From NCBI GenBank assembly GCA_030667725.1, contig DAOUVH010000047.1, positions 1 through 6,799 of the forward strand: a stretch of 6,799 nt of DNA, written 5' to 3'. Under the pieces are notes generated by a model that was given only the letters and a program-made list of their open reading frames with translations, did not search any database and was not told the DNA's origin. Position 1 is the stretch's first letter. Every line of letters starts with the position of its first letter. Shown in pieces: positions 1-6,148 of the stretch. The DNA is from Candidatus Cloacimonadota bacterium. Lineage in GTDB: Bacteria > Cloacimonadota > Cloacimonadia > Cloacimonadales > TCS61. The position numbers and the translations under genes are program-made.

Positions 1-10
1 AAAGAAAAAT

Positions 11-259
11 GTGAGTATTAAATGGGAATGGTTAACGAAAATGGAGCTAAATGATGATAAACGTAAGATGATCCGATTAAAATACATTGTTGATAATGTA
101 GAAAGATCATTGCAGTATACACTCAGTTTTCCTAAACCATTGGAAATAGCGAATAGTATTGCTGAGATGGCTCCTCAAATTGAGTTTGATGAATTTATGG
201 CAGCGGTGGTAATTACAGATAAAGAGAAGAAAGCTTTTTTTGAAAAAAATAAGAAATGA
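11..259 (+). CDS. Small hypothetical protein, possibly the 3' end of a longer gene
   Basis: I do not recognise this 82-residue product. It is charged and looks soluble: no signal peptide or membrane segment is visible, the first third is rich in Lys, Asp and Glu, and the end is lysine-rich (KKAFFEKNKK). The start is uncertain. A GTG at 11 is used here, but only ten bases lie upstream and none resembles a Shine-Dalgarno site. The frame is open to the window edge, so the gene may begin outside; an internal ATG at 41 is another option. The GTG would overlap a TGA at 12-14 in another frame, as in a coupled upstream gene. Its own TGA overlaps the ATG of the following glycosyltransferase (ATGA at 256-259), which is good support that it is translated and belongs to the same transcript. 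That neighbour suggests a role near glycan assembly, but nothing in the protein itself shows one. Confidence 0.55.
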   Translation: MSIKWEWLTKMELNDDKRKMIRLKYIVDNVERSLQYTLSFPKPLEIANSIAEMAPQIEFDEFMAAVVITDKEKKAFFEKNKK

Positions 260-1365
260 AGATCGGATTTATAGGTCCTGCTTACCCTTTTCGGGGTGGA
301 ATTGTTCAATTCAGTACACAACTTGCCCAAGTATTTCAAACTAATAACGAAATAAGATTTTTCTCATTTAAACACCAATATCCAAAGATACTATTTCCCG
401 GTAAAGATCAATTAAGCCAAAGTGAGAAACCAGATTTTACTATAATCTCAAAATTAACTCCATATAACCCATTTACATGGTTTCCCACAATAAAAGCTAT
501 TAATGACTGGGAACCCGATATTCTGATCATAAGCTACTGGATCCCATTTTTCGCACTTTCATTTGGATTTATTTTAAGACGCTTAAATATTAAAACGAAA
601 CTACTTTATATAGTTCATAATATTAATTTTCACGAAAAATGGCTTTTTGCGAAAAGTTTAACAAAATATGCATTAGGCAAAGTAGACCTTCTGGTCACAC
701 TTTCAGAATCGGTTTATAATGATGTGTGTAAACTTTTCCCAAAAAAGAAAACCGTTCGCGGTTTTCATCCAGTTTACAACTGCTATAATTTTAATAAATA
801 CACAAAGATATCAGCAAAATCTGAATTGAAATTGACGGGGAAAAAAGTTATTCTTTTCTTTGGTTATATTAAGCAATATAAAGGATTAGAACTTCTTTTT
901 CGATCATTACCGGATGTTGTGAATAAAATTGAAGATGCCCATCTGCTGATTGTGGGTGAAGTTTATGGTGATGCAAAAAAATATTATAATGCAATAAAAG
1001 ATATTGGATTGGAAGATAGAGTTACTTTTATAGATCGATTTGTAAAAGACGAAGAAATTGAACTTTTCTTTAAAGCTGCGGATGTTTTAGCTTTACCTTA
1101 TATTCAAGCTACACAAAGCGGAGTGGTGCAGATAGCATATGATATGGAACTTGGAGCAGTTGCAACTCCTGTAGGCAGTCTGGCAGAATTAGTGCTGGAT
1201 AATAAAACAGGAATTATGTCTGGGGATGTTTCCAAAGAAGCTTTCGCTGAAGCAATTATTCGATATTTTGAATTGGATCAGGAAGAATTGGTCAAGAATA
1301 TTAAAGAAGAAAGTAAAAAATATAGCTGGGAAACTTTGGCAAAATTAATATTGAAATCAGTTTGA
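256..1365 (+). CDS. GT4-family glycosyltransferase (GT-B fold)
   Basis: This 369-residue protein is probably a cytoplasmic or membrane-associated retaining glycosyltransferase that moves a sugar from a nucleotide-sugar donor to a glycan or lipid-linked acceptor. The N-terminal domain opens with a beta strand and a Gly-rich loop (FRGGIVQFS, residues 12-20). It also carries HNINFHEKW at 121-129, of the HN..xHE type seen in some GT4 enzymes. The C-terminal donor domain starts near residue 196 with VILFFGYIKQYKGLE (198-212). It continues with VLALPYIQATQSGVVQIAY (277-295) and TPVGSLAEL (304-312). The ATQSG stretch stands where many GT4 enzymes carry the E-x7-E motif, so the usual glutamates are missing here; such ATQSG variants are known in the superfamily. 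The length is normal for GT4. The ATG overlaps the stop of the preceding small ORF by four bases, suggesting translational coupling. The sugar and acceptor cannot be deduced. Confidence 0.88.
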   Translation: MKIGFIGPAYPFRGGIVQFSTQLAQVFQTNNEIRFFSFKHQYPKILFPGKDQLSQSEKPDFTIISKLTPYNPFTWFPTIKAINDWEPDILIISYWIPFFALSFGFILRRLNIKTKLLYIVHNINFHEKWLFAKSLTKYALGKVDLLVTLSESVYNDVCKLFPKKKTVRGFHPVYNCYNFNKYTKISAKSELKLTGKKVILFFGYIKQYKGLELLFRSLPDVVNKIEDAHLLIVGEVYGDAKKYYNAIKDIGLEDRVTFIDRFVKDEEIELFFKAADVLALPYIQATQSGVVQIAYDMELGAVATPVGSLAELVLDNKTGIMSGDVSKEAFAEAIIRYFELDQEELVKNIKEESKKYSWETLAKLILKSV

Positions 1366-1370
1366 ATTAA

Positions 1371-1395
1371 AAAGCCCGGAATTAATCCGGGCTTA
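1371..1395 (-). terminator. Intrinsic terminator between convergent units, best for the minus-strand operon
   Basis: A perfect 9-bp stem (AAGCCCGGA at 1372-1380 with TCCGGGCTT at 1386-1394) encloses a 5-nt loop. Read on the minus strand, the stem is followed by a short T-run (CTTTTTAATT), as expected of a Rho-independent terminator after the ferredoxin gene that stops at 1421. Read on the plus strand, the stem starts a few bases after the glycosyltransferase stop but is followed by TTAATGAAT, a poor U-tract. Termination in that direction would be weaker, though the element may still act both ways. Confidence 0.82.
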
Positions 1396-1420
1396 ATGAA
1401 TAATATCTGATATAAACTGT

Positions 1421-1603
1421 TTATTGTCCGTTCATCTTAACATTTTTTATAGCATCGATAGGACAGATTTCTATACATTTACCACAATCTATACAGGCAT
1501 CAGTAATAAGATACTGTGCTTCAATCTCAACGATAGCTGTTATAGGGCAGACATCTAAACAAACACCACATTTTACACATTCAGAGGTTATTATGAATGC
1601 CAT
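1421..1603 (-). CDS. 2[4Fe-4S] ferredoxin
   Basis: This 60-residue protein is a bacterial-type ferredoxin, a small cytoplasmic one-electron carrier. Two cluster motifs are complete: C9-x2-C12-x2-C15-x3-C19-P and C37-x2-C40-x2-C43-x3-C47-P. This gives eight cysteines and the internal pseudo-twofold symmetry of clostridial-type ferredoxins. The second motif follows the first after 17 residues, with no insertion, and the length is typical. The ATG at 1603 is preceded by a weak AAAGATGG. It lies 31 nt after frr on the same strand and just before the terminator, so it is probably the last gene of the translation operon. Its redox partner is not in the window; candidates in an anaerobe would be pyruvate:ferredoxin oxidoreductase or a hydrogenase. 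Being encoded with ribosomal genes may tie its expression to growth rate, but that is inference. Confidence 0.93.
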   Translation of the reverse strand: MAFIITSECVKCGVCLDVCPITAIVEIEAQYLITDACIDCGKCIEICPIDAIKNVKMNGQ

Positions 1604-1634
1604 AATACCATCTTTAATTTATTTTGCATAACTC

Positions 1635-2189
1635 CTATACTTCCATAATCTCAGTTTCTTTAGATTTGGCTGTATCAGCGATCTTACCTACCAATTTATC
1701 TGTAAGTTCTTGAATATCAATTTGGAGATCTTTCATATTATCTTCACTGATCTCGCTTCTCTTTTCCATATTCTTGGAAGTTTCATTACCTTCACGGCGT
1801 AAGTTCCTGATCTCGATCTTAGCGTCTTCGGCCATTTTCTTGATCTGTTTCACAATTTCCAATCTTGTCTCTTCTGTTAAAGGTTGGAATGGAAGGCGGA
1901 TAACATTTCCGTCATTATCAGGTGTAACGCCAATATTGGAAGAAAGAAGAGTTTTTTCAATTCCCTCAAGTATGGATTTATCCCAGGGTTGAATTACGAT
2001 GAGTCTTGGTTCAGGAATAGAGATATTGCAAAGTTGCTTGATAGGGGTTGGCGCCCCGTAATAATCAATTTTGATATCATCTAAAGCCGATGTGTTAGCT
2101 CTTCCTGTTCTGATCTTAGAATAGTTTTTGAGCAATGAATTGAATGCATCTTCCATCTTTTCCGTCAGGTTCTGTATTAATTCGTGCAT
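1635..2189 (-). CDS. frr: Ribosome recycling factor
   Basis: RRF works with EF-G to split the 70S post-termination complex so that subunits can be reused. The 184 residues match the usual family length of about 185. Family landmarks are present: the N-terminal helix with IRTGRANTSALDDI (26-39), the YYGAPTPI segment (43-50), the hinge-domain strands around NISIPEPRLIVIQPWD (55-70), VIRLPFQPLTEETR (96-109), and RNLRRE (128-133) in the long C-terminal helix. The familiar LTEERR reads LTEETR here, a small change. The start is secure: AAGGAG lies five bases before the ATG and overlaps the pyrH stop codon (TAAGGAG), with only 9 nt between the genes, so translation of the pair is probably coupled. 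Confidence 0.98.
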   Translation of the reverse strand: MHELIQNLTEKMEDAFNSLLKNYSKIRTGRANTSALDDIKIDYYGAPTPIKQLCNISIPEPRLIVIQPWDKSILEGIEKTLLSSNIGVTPDNDGNVIRLPFQPLTEETRLEIVKQIKKMAEDAKIEIRNLRREGNETSKNMEKRSEISEDNMKDLQIDIQELTDKLVGKIADTAKSKETEIMEV

Positions 2190-2198
2190 GATAACTCC

Positions 2199-2924
2199 TT
2201 ACTTATGTACAAAGGTTCCAACATCTTTATTCAAGATAGCTTCTTTCAAACTACCTTTTTGGGTAATATTAAAGATTTTAATGGGCATGTTGTTTTCACG
2301 AGCTAAGGAAAATGCGGTCATATCCATAACACGTAATTTCTTATCAAGAACTTCCGTGAATGTAATATCGGGTATGAATTTTGCACTTTTGTTTTTCATT
2401 GGGTCAGCACTGAATACACCTTCAACTTTAGTTCCTTTTAAAACCAGATCTGCATTTAATTCAATTGCACGAAGAATTGCTGCAGTATCCGTAGTAAAGA
2501 ATGGGTTTCCAATACCACCACAGAAAAAACATATCTTTCCTTCATTAAGAGAAGTCGTAGCTCTGCTTGGAGTATAGAATTTCGCAACTTTATCAACCTG
2601 AATTGCAGAATAGATTTCAGTACGATAATTTTTCTTCTGCAAGAGTCCACTCATGATCAAGGCATTCTGAATTGTTGCCAGCATACCGACATTATCGGCA
2701 GTATAGCGATTAAGATATTTACCAACTTCGGAAACACCTCGGAAGAAATTTCCTCCTCCCAATACAATGCCAATGCTATATCCCAGTTTTCTAATGGCGA
2801 TTATGTCTTCGATAAGATCTTCAACACTTTGCATCTCAATACCGAAACCTTTTTTGCCGGCAAGAACTTCTCCGCTTATTTTGAATATAACTTTGTGGAT
2901 CTTTTCAGGTTTATATTTTCTCAT
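2199..2924 (-). CDS. pyrH: UMP kinase (uridylate kinase)
   Basis: This enzyme phosphorylates UMP to UDP using ATP, an essential step of pyrimidine nucleotide synthesis, and is normally a cytoplasmic hexamer. It belongs to the amino acid kinase family, unlike eukaryotic UMP/CMP kinases. At 241 residues it is the same size as the E. coli enzyme and follows its motifs throughout: KISGE (15-19) near the N-terminus, GGGNFFRG (56-63), the NMP-binding GNPFFTTD (139-146), LKGTKVEGVFSADP (162-175), and VMDMTAFSLAR (199-209). It has a clear AGGAG seven bases before the ATG. It sits 20 nt after tsf and 9 nt before frr, a widely conserved arrangement. Bacterial UMP kinases are usually inhibited by UTP and often activated by GTP; nothing here shows which applies. 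Confidence 0.98.
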   Translation of the reverse strand: MRKYKPEKIHKVIFKISGEVLAGKKGFGIEMQSVEDLIEDIIAIRKLGYSIGIVLGGGNFFRGVSEVGKYLNRYTADNVGMLATIQNALIMSGLLQKKNYRTEIYSAIQVDKVAKFYTPSRATTSLNEGKICFFCGGIGNPFFTTDTAAILRAIELNADLVLKGTKVEGVFSADPMKNKSAKFIPDITFTEVLDKKLRVMDMTAFSLARENNMPIKIFNITQKGSLKEAILNKDVGTFVHK

Positions 2925-2944
2925 AAGATCACTCCTGCAAATTA

Positions 2945-3826
2945 TTAGCCTTTCATTTGTGCTTCAACTTCAGCAGCAAAATCTTCATTCCTTTTTTCCA
3001 GACCTTCACCAAGTTTAAAACGAACAACAGAAACAACTTTCATGCTTCCGGCATAGTTTTCTACAGTTATTTTATCGTCTTTTACAAATTTTTGTTGAAG
3101 GAGGCAATTTTCTTCGAAAAATTTATTCATCTTACCAATAAGGATGTTGTCGATGATCTTCTCAGGTTTTCCCTGCTCTATAAGTTGAGCTTTAAGAATA
3201 GCTCTTTCTTTATCTAAGATATCTTGTGTAACTTCAGATTTATCAAGGAAATCTGGAGACATTGCAGCGATGTGCATTGCAATATCTTTTGCTTTAGTTT
3301 TGTTTTCATCGGTTACATCGCCTTCCAATTGAAGTGCAACACCAATTTTTCCACCCATATGAAGATAGGTAGTTACAAAACTATCTGATATAACTCTTCC
3401 AAAACGACGGATATTCATGTTCTCACCAATCTTGGCGATAAGTTCAGAAAGTTTAGTTTCTATTGTTGAACCATTAATTTCAAATGCTCTAAGTTCTTCA
3501 ACTGTTTTCAAGTCATTTTCAACAACGAGCTTTGTAAGTAAATTTCCAAAACGTTTAAAATCATCGTTTTTTGCTACGAAGTCAGTTTCGGAATTAAATT
3601 CCACAAGTGCTGCAATTTTTTCATCATTGGAAATAGCATTGAACACAAGTCCTTCAGCTGCAATTCTACTTGCTTTTTTCGCAGCTTTACTCATACCCTT
3701 TTCTCTAAGATAATCAGTAGCTGCTTCTAAATCCCCGTTTGTTTCGATTAAAGCTTTTTTGCAGTCCATCATACCTGCATCAGTTTTTGCTCTGAGTTCC
3801 ATAACTAATTTTGCTGAGATACTCAT
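2945..3826 (-). CDS. tsf: Translation elongation factor Ts
   Basis: EF-Ts is the nucleotide-exchange factor that removes GDP from EF-Tu. The N-terminal UBA-like helical domain contains the signature TDAGMMDCKKAL (15-26), and the start of the core contains the second signature ETDFVAKND (80-88), with the TDF residues expected to contact the EF-Tu nucleotide-binding domain. The 293 residues are close to the E. coli length (283). The C-terminal dimerisation-type subdomain appears complete, ending in FAAEVEAQMKG. The ATG is kept because the first residues align with the family, although its AGGAG is 11 nt away, longer than for neighbouring genes. The gene follows rpsB after 33 nt, the pairing seen in most bacteria. 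Confidence 0.98.
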   Translation of the reverse strand: MSISAKLVMELRAKTDAGMMDCKKALIETNGDLEAATDYLREKGMSKAAKKASRIAAEGLVFNAISNDEKIAALVEFNSETDFVAKNDDFKRFGNLLTKLVVENDLKTVEELRAFEINGSTIETKLSELIAKIGENMNIRRFGRVISDSFVTTYLHMGGKIGVALQLEGDVTDENKTKAKDIAMHIAAMSPDFLDKSEVTQDILDKERAILKAQLIEQGKPEKIIDNILIGKMNKFFEENCLLQQKFVKDDKITVENYAGSMKVVSVVRFKLGEGLEKRNEDFAAEVEAQMKG

Positions 3827-3859
3827 AATATATTATTCTCCTGATCTAAATCTTTTTAA

Positions 3860-5041
3860 TTATACTTCTTTTTCAGTTTTTTTAGCTGCTTTCTTTGGCT
3901 TTTCTTCTGTTTTCTTAACAGTTTTCTTATCTGGTTTGGAAACTTTTTCTTTCTTGGGTTCTTTTTTAGCTTCCTTTGCTGGTTTGTCCTCAGTCTTCTT
4001 AGCTGTTTTCTTATCTGGTTTGGAAACTTTTTCTTTCTTGGGTTCTTTTTTAGCTTCCTTTGCTGGTTTGTCCTCAGTCTTCTTAGCTGTTTTCTTAACT
4101 GGTTTGGAAATATTTTCTTTCTTGGCTTCTTTTTTAATTTCCTTTGCTGGTTTGTCTTCAGTCTTCTTAACTGCTTTCTTAACTGGTTTGGGAACTTCTT
4201 CTTTTTTAATTTCTTTTTTTGGTTTTTCTTCTGTCTTCTTAACAGCTTTTTTAGCTGGTTTAGGAACTTCTTCTGTTTTTGCTTCCTTCGTAGATTCTTC
4301 TTTTGGTTTGTCTTCTTCTTTTTCCTCTATTGGTTGAACAATATCTGCACCTTCGAGAAATGCCTGTTTCCCCTCAATCACAGCGTTAGCCATAACATCG
4401 GTGATCAACTGGATTGCTCTAATTGCATCATCGTTAGCTGGGATCACATAATCAACAGGATCCGGGTCAGCATTTGTATCAACCATTGCCACAATTGGAA
4501 TACCAAGTTTTTTAGCTTCTAAGAGTGCAATATTTTCTTTGATGATATCTACAATAATAACAGCACCGGGAAGTTTATCCATTTCTCTAATACCGCCAAG
4601 ACCGAATAGGATCTTGTCATAGTTGCGTTTCATCTTGGTAGCTTCAAGTTTTGTGAAACTGTTGATAGTACCATCTTCTACAATCTGCTCATAATATTCC
4701 AATTTCTCGATACTTCGTCGGATAGTTTTCATATTTGTAAGCATTCCGCCATACCATCGATTCGTAGCATAAAATCCCGCACATTTCTTAGCTGCGGTTT
4801 GAACAGCTTCCTGTGCCTGTTTTTTGGTTCCAACAAAAAGAACTGTCTCACCTTTTGAAACAATATCTTTGATGAACATATAAGATTCATTGATAGCATC
4901 AAGGGTTTGTTTAAGGTCTAAAATATGGATACCATTTCTTTTTATAAAAATGTATTTATCCATTTTTGGATTCCACTTATAAGTTTGGTGACCGAAGTGA
5001 ACTCCGCTCTCTAAGAGAGATTTCATTGTTACTACTGACAT
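3860..5041 (-). CDS. rpsB: 30S ribosomal protein S2 with a long lysine-rich repeat tail
   Basis: Residues 1 to about 235 are a standard S2: [19 protein letters not shown] (9-27), [14 protein letters not shown] (30-43), FVGTKKQAQ (69-77), [12 protein letters not shown] (92-103), and [12 protein letters not shown]...[26 protein letters not shown] (158-206). S2 binds late to the 30S platform beside the mRNA exit channel and is needed for S1 docking. The total of 393 residues is far above the usual 230-260. From about 236 the protein becomes a low-complexity tail: an acidic linker ([12 protein letters not shown]), then five Lys/Glu/Pro/Ala repeats over 257-393 of 24, 28, 28, 28 and 29 residues, each built on KPxKKxxKKTExKPxK. 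I count 56 lysines in those 137 residues. The tail is in frame with no stop, so it belongs to the gene as it stands. AAGGAG lies five bases before the ATG. The gap of 133 nt to rpsI contains a possible leader. Confidence 0.97.
   Translation of the reverse strand: MSVVTMKSLLESGVHFGHQTYKWNPKMDKYIFIKRNGIHILDLKQTLDAINESYMFIKDIVSKGETVLFVGTKKQAQEAVQTAAKKCAGFYATNRWYGGMLTNMKTIRRSIEKLEYYEQIVEDGTINSFTKLEATKMKRNYDKILFGLGGIREMDKLPGAVIIVDIIKENIALLEAKKLGIPIVAMVDTNADPDPVDYVIPANDDAIRAIQLITDVMANAVIEGKQAFLEGADIVQPIEEKEEDKPKEESTKEAKTEEVPKPAKKAVKKTEEKPKKEIKKEEVPKPVKKAVKKTEDKPAKEIKKEAKKENISKPVKKTAKKTEDKPAKEAKKEPKKEKVSKPDKKTAKKTEDKPAKEAKKEPKKEKVSKPDKKTVKKTEEKPKKAAKKTEKEV
3863..4273 (-). repeat. In-frame tandem repeat encoding the S2 tail (72/84-bp units)
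   Basis: Five repeat units read on the minus strand: 4273-4202 (72 bp), 4201-4118, 4117-4034, 4033-3950 (84 bp each) and 3949-3863 (87 bp, ending before the stop). The spacing can be checked from the recurring CTGGTTT on the plus strand at 3931, 4015, 4099, 4183 and 4255. The segments 3921-4013 and 4005-4097 are identical over 93 bases at an 84-bp offset, while outer copies have diverged. This suggests recent duplication by slippage or unequal recombination. All units are multiples of three, so copy-number change would keep the frame. Confidence 0.95.
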
Positions 5042-5073
5042 TTTTTCTCCTTATTTACGGTTATTTTTCTCCT
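5042..5073 (-). promoter_or_regulatory. Duplicated ribosome-binding site before rpsB
   Basis: The 10-nt word AGGAGAAAAA (minus strand) occurs twice before rpsB. The copy at 5051-5042 abuts the ATG and is the working Shine-Dalgarno site (extended to AAGGAG, five-base spacer). The copy at 5073-5064 lies 22 nt further upstream and has no start codon after it. The upstream copy could be a ribosome standby site or a relic of duplication; its first two bases fall in the 3' arm of the leader hairpin described separately. The repeat is directly visible; its role is inference. Confidence 0.6.
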
Positions 5074-5137
5074 ATTCGGTTTTGTCTGCAATTCAATCCG
5101 GCAGTTGCCGAACACCGCTCTGCATATATCCGAATAG
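5072..5137 (-). promoter_or_regulatory. Possible structured mRNA leader upstream of rpsB
   Basis: Within the 133-nt gap between rpsI and rpsB, an 8-nt arm CTATTCGG (5137-5130, minus strand) is exactly complementary to CCGAATAG (5079-5072), enclosing 50 nt. Inside is a small GC-rich hairpin, CGGC-AACT-GCCG (5110-5099). A second TTCGG (5112-5108) could compete for the same CCGAA, so two alternative folds can be drawn. In E. coli the rpsB leader is an S2-dependent autoregulatory site, so S2 control is plausible by analogy. No match to a known leader family was tested. An internal promoter in this gap is not excluded, but I see no convincing -35/-10 pair. Confidence 0.42.
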
Positions 5138-5174
5138 TGTTATCAGCTTAGATATATTTAAACTGAATAATTGA

Positions 5175-5561
5175 TCAACGTTTAGAAAATTGGAATTTCT
5201 TTCTCGCTTTTGGTCGACCTGGTTTCTTTCTTTCCACCATTCTTGAGTCACGAGTAAGGAATCCATTCTTCTTTAATTCTGATTTTAATTCTTCATCATA
5301 TTTTACAAGAGCGCGTGATACGCCGTGACGGATGGCACCGGCTTGACCGGAAAGACCACCACCACTAACATTAACTTTAATATCAACTTTTTCTGAGAGT
5401 CCCACAAGGTTAAGTGGTTGTTCAATGATCATTTCGAGGGTCTCACGTTGAAGGTAATTCTTCATAGTTGTATTATTTGCAATTCGTTTACCTGTTCCTG
5501 GTGTTAAACGAACTCTTGCAACTGATTCTTTTCTTCTTCCTACTGCATCAAAAAATTGCAT
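5175..5561 (-). CDS. rpsI: 30S ribosomal protein S9
   Basis: S9 lies in the head of the small subunit, and its basic C-terminal tail reaches toward the P-site tRNA anticodon stem. The 128-residue protein carries the family N-terminal motif [20 protein letters not shown] (6-25) and the signature [19 protein letters not shown] (67-85). It ends with the basic tail [18 protein letters not shown], whose terminal SKR is the strongly conserved P-site-contacting end. The length is normal. The ATG is preceded by AGGGAG at seven bases, and this site overlaps the TAG stop of rplM (TAGGGAG); the 11-nt gap implies coupling to L13 translation. L13 and S9 are paired in most bacteria. Confidence 0.98.
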   Translation of the reverse strand: MQFFDAVGRRKESVARVRLTPGTGKRIANNTTMKNYLQRETLEMIIEQPLNLVGLSEKVDIKVNVSGGGLSGQAGAIRHGVSRALVKYDEELKSELKKNGFLTRDSRMVERKKPGRPKARKKFQFSKR

Positions 5562-5572
5562 TTGATATCTCC

Positions 5573-6007
5573 CTAACTAGATAAATTGAGTAGCTTGGGA
5601 GTTTGAGCTATGTGAGGATGCTCTGTCCCAGCGTAAACTTTAAGCTTGTTGAATATCTGTCTTCCTAAGATGTTCTTTGGAAGCATTCCTTTCACAGCAT
5701 GTTCGATAATTCTTTCAGGATGCTCCTGAATCATTCTTTTAAATGGGATCACAGTTTGTCCATCCGGATAACCGCTATAACGTTTATAAGTTTTCTGTAA
5801 TTCCTTATTTCCTGTAAGCCTGACCTTATCAGCATTGATGACCACTACATAGTCGCCTGTATCAAGATGCGGGCTGAAATATGGTTTGTTTTTTCCACGG
5901 AGAATCGTAGCGATCTGTGTCGCCAATCTTCCTAAAACCATATCTTTCGCATCCACCAGATACCAATCCTGCTTGATCATATCTGCTTTTGGAGTTTCTG
6001 TTTTCAT
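5573..6007 (-). CDS. rplM: 50S ribosomal protein L13
   Basis: L13 is an early-assembly protein of the large subunit that binds 23S rRNA. The 144-residue length is typical (E. coli 142). Family landmarks are [19 protein letters not shown] (15-33), the [22 protein letters not shown] stretch (residues 38-59), the basic [10 protein letters not shown] loop (74-83), and the C-terminal signature [20 protein letters not shown] (108-127) followed by EHPH. The ATG has AAGGAG five bases upstream. It is the first gene of the operon, with a sigma70-like promoter at 6051-6080 and a leader of roughly 40 nt. The first dozen residues before W15 are a slightly extended N-terminus, but the strong ribosome-binding site supports this start. 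Confidence 0.98.
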   Translation of the reverse strand: MKTETPKADMIKQDWYLVDAKDMVLGRLATQIATILRGKNKPYFSPHLDTGDYVVVINADKVRLTGNKELQKTYKRYSGYPDGQTVIPFKRMIQEHPERIIEHAVKGMLPKNILGRQIFNKLKVYAGTEHPHIAQTPKLLNLSS

Positions 6008-6050
6008 CCTATCTCCTTATTTTTCTATACTCTTTGATGATCGGACGAAC

Positions 6051-6080
6051 AAAATATTTTACCAACGCTTTTGCTGTCAA
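6051..6080 (-). promoter_or_regulatory. Predicted sigma70-type promoter of the rplM operon
   Basis: On the minus strand a perfect -35 TTGACA (6080-6075) is followed after 18 bases by TATTTT (6056-6051), which matches the -10 consensus at four of six positions. Transcription would start near 6044, giving a leader of about 37 nt before the rplM ATG. A weaker overlapping candidate upstream (TTGTTT, 16 bases, TAGTAT) is also possible, in keeping with the multiple promoters common for ribosomal operons. No transcript data were available. Confidence 0.6.
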
Positions 6081-6111
6081 GTATACTATCAAATTAATAG
6101 CAGTAAACAAC

Positions 6112-6148
6112 TTTTCTGTAACTATTTCAGATGCCATTTTACAGAAAA
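6112..6148. repeat. Perfect 10-bp inverted repeat in the divergent promoter region
   Basis: TTTTCTGTAA at 6112-6121 and its exact reverse complement TTACAGAAAA at 6139-6148 are separated by 17 bases. The element lies 32-68 bases upstream of the -35 of the rplM promoter and about 60-100 bases before the M23 peptidase start. It could be a two-half-site operator, or a hairpin if transcribed. It does not look like a terminator, because the arms are AT-rich and no clean U-tract follows. The repeat is directly seen; function is unknown. Confidence 0.55.

Noticed and set aside
1774..2084. Two overlapping plus-strand frames (from 1774 and 1884).
   Set aside because: Both are shadows of the frr coding strand.
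2128..2577. A plus-strand frame of 149 codons.
   Set aside because: It lies wholly opposite frr and pyrH, which have all family motifs, and its product resembles nothing recognisable.
3827..3829. An ATT codon just before the tsf ATG, which would sit nearer the optimum distance from AGGAG.
   Set aside because: ATT starts are rare, and the ATG start aligns with the EF-Ts family N-terminus.
3921..4270. Regularly spaced repeats that could suggest a CRISPR array or intergenic satellite.
   Set aside because: There are no unique spacers between the units; the units are contiguous, in frame and coding within rpsB.
3759..4337. A plus-strand open frame of 192 codons with repeated hydrophobic FLxxFL-like segments, resembling a membrane protein.
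   Set aside because: It is antisense to the S2 tail and the start of tsf. Its repeats are the reverse reading of Lys/Glu-rich codons (AAG/GAA giving CTT/TTC), and both opposing genes are certain.
5120..5174. A possible internal promoter for rpsB (TTCAGT, 17 bases, GATAAC on the minus strand).
   Set aside because: The -35 matches consensus at only three positions and the region is AT-rich, so a chance match is likely; it is not listed as a feature.
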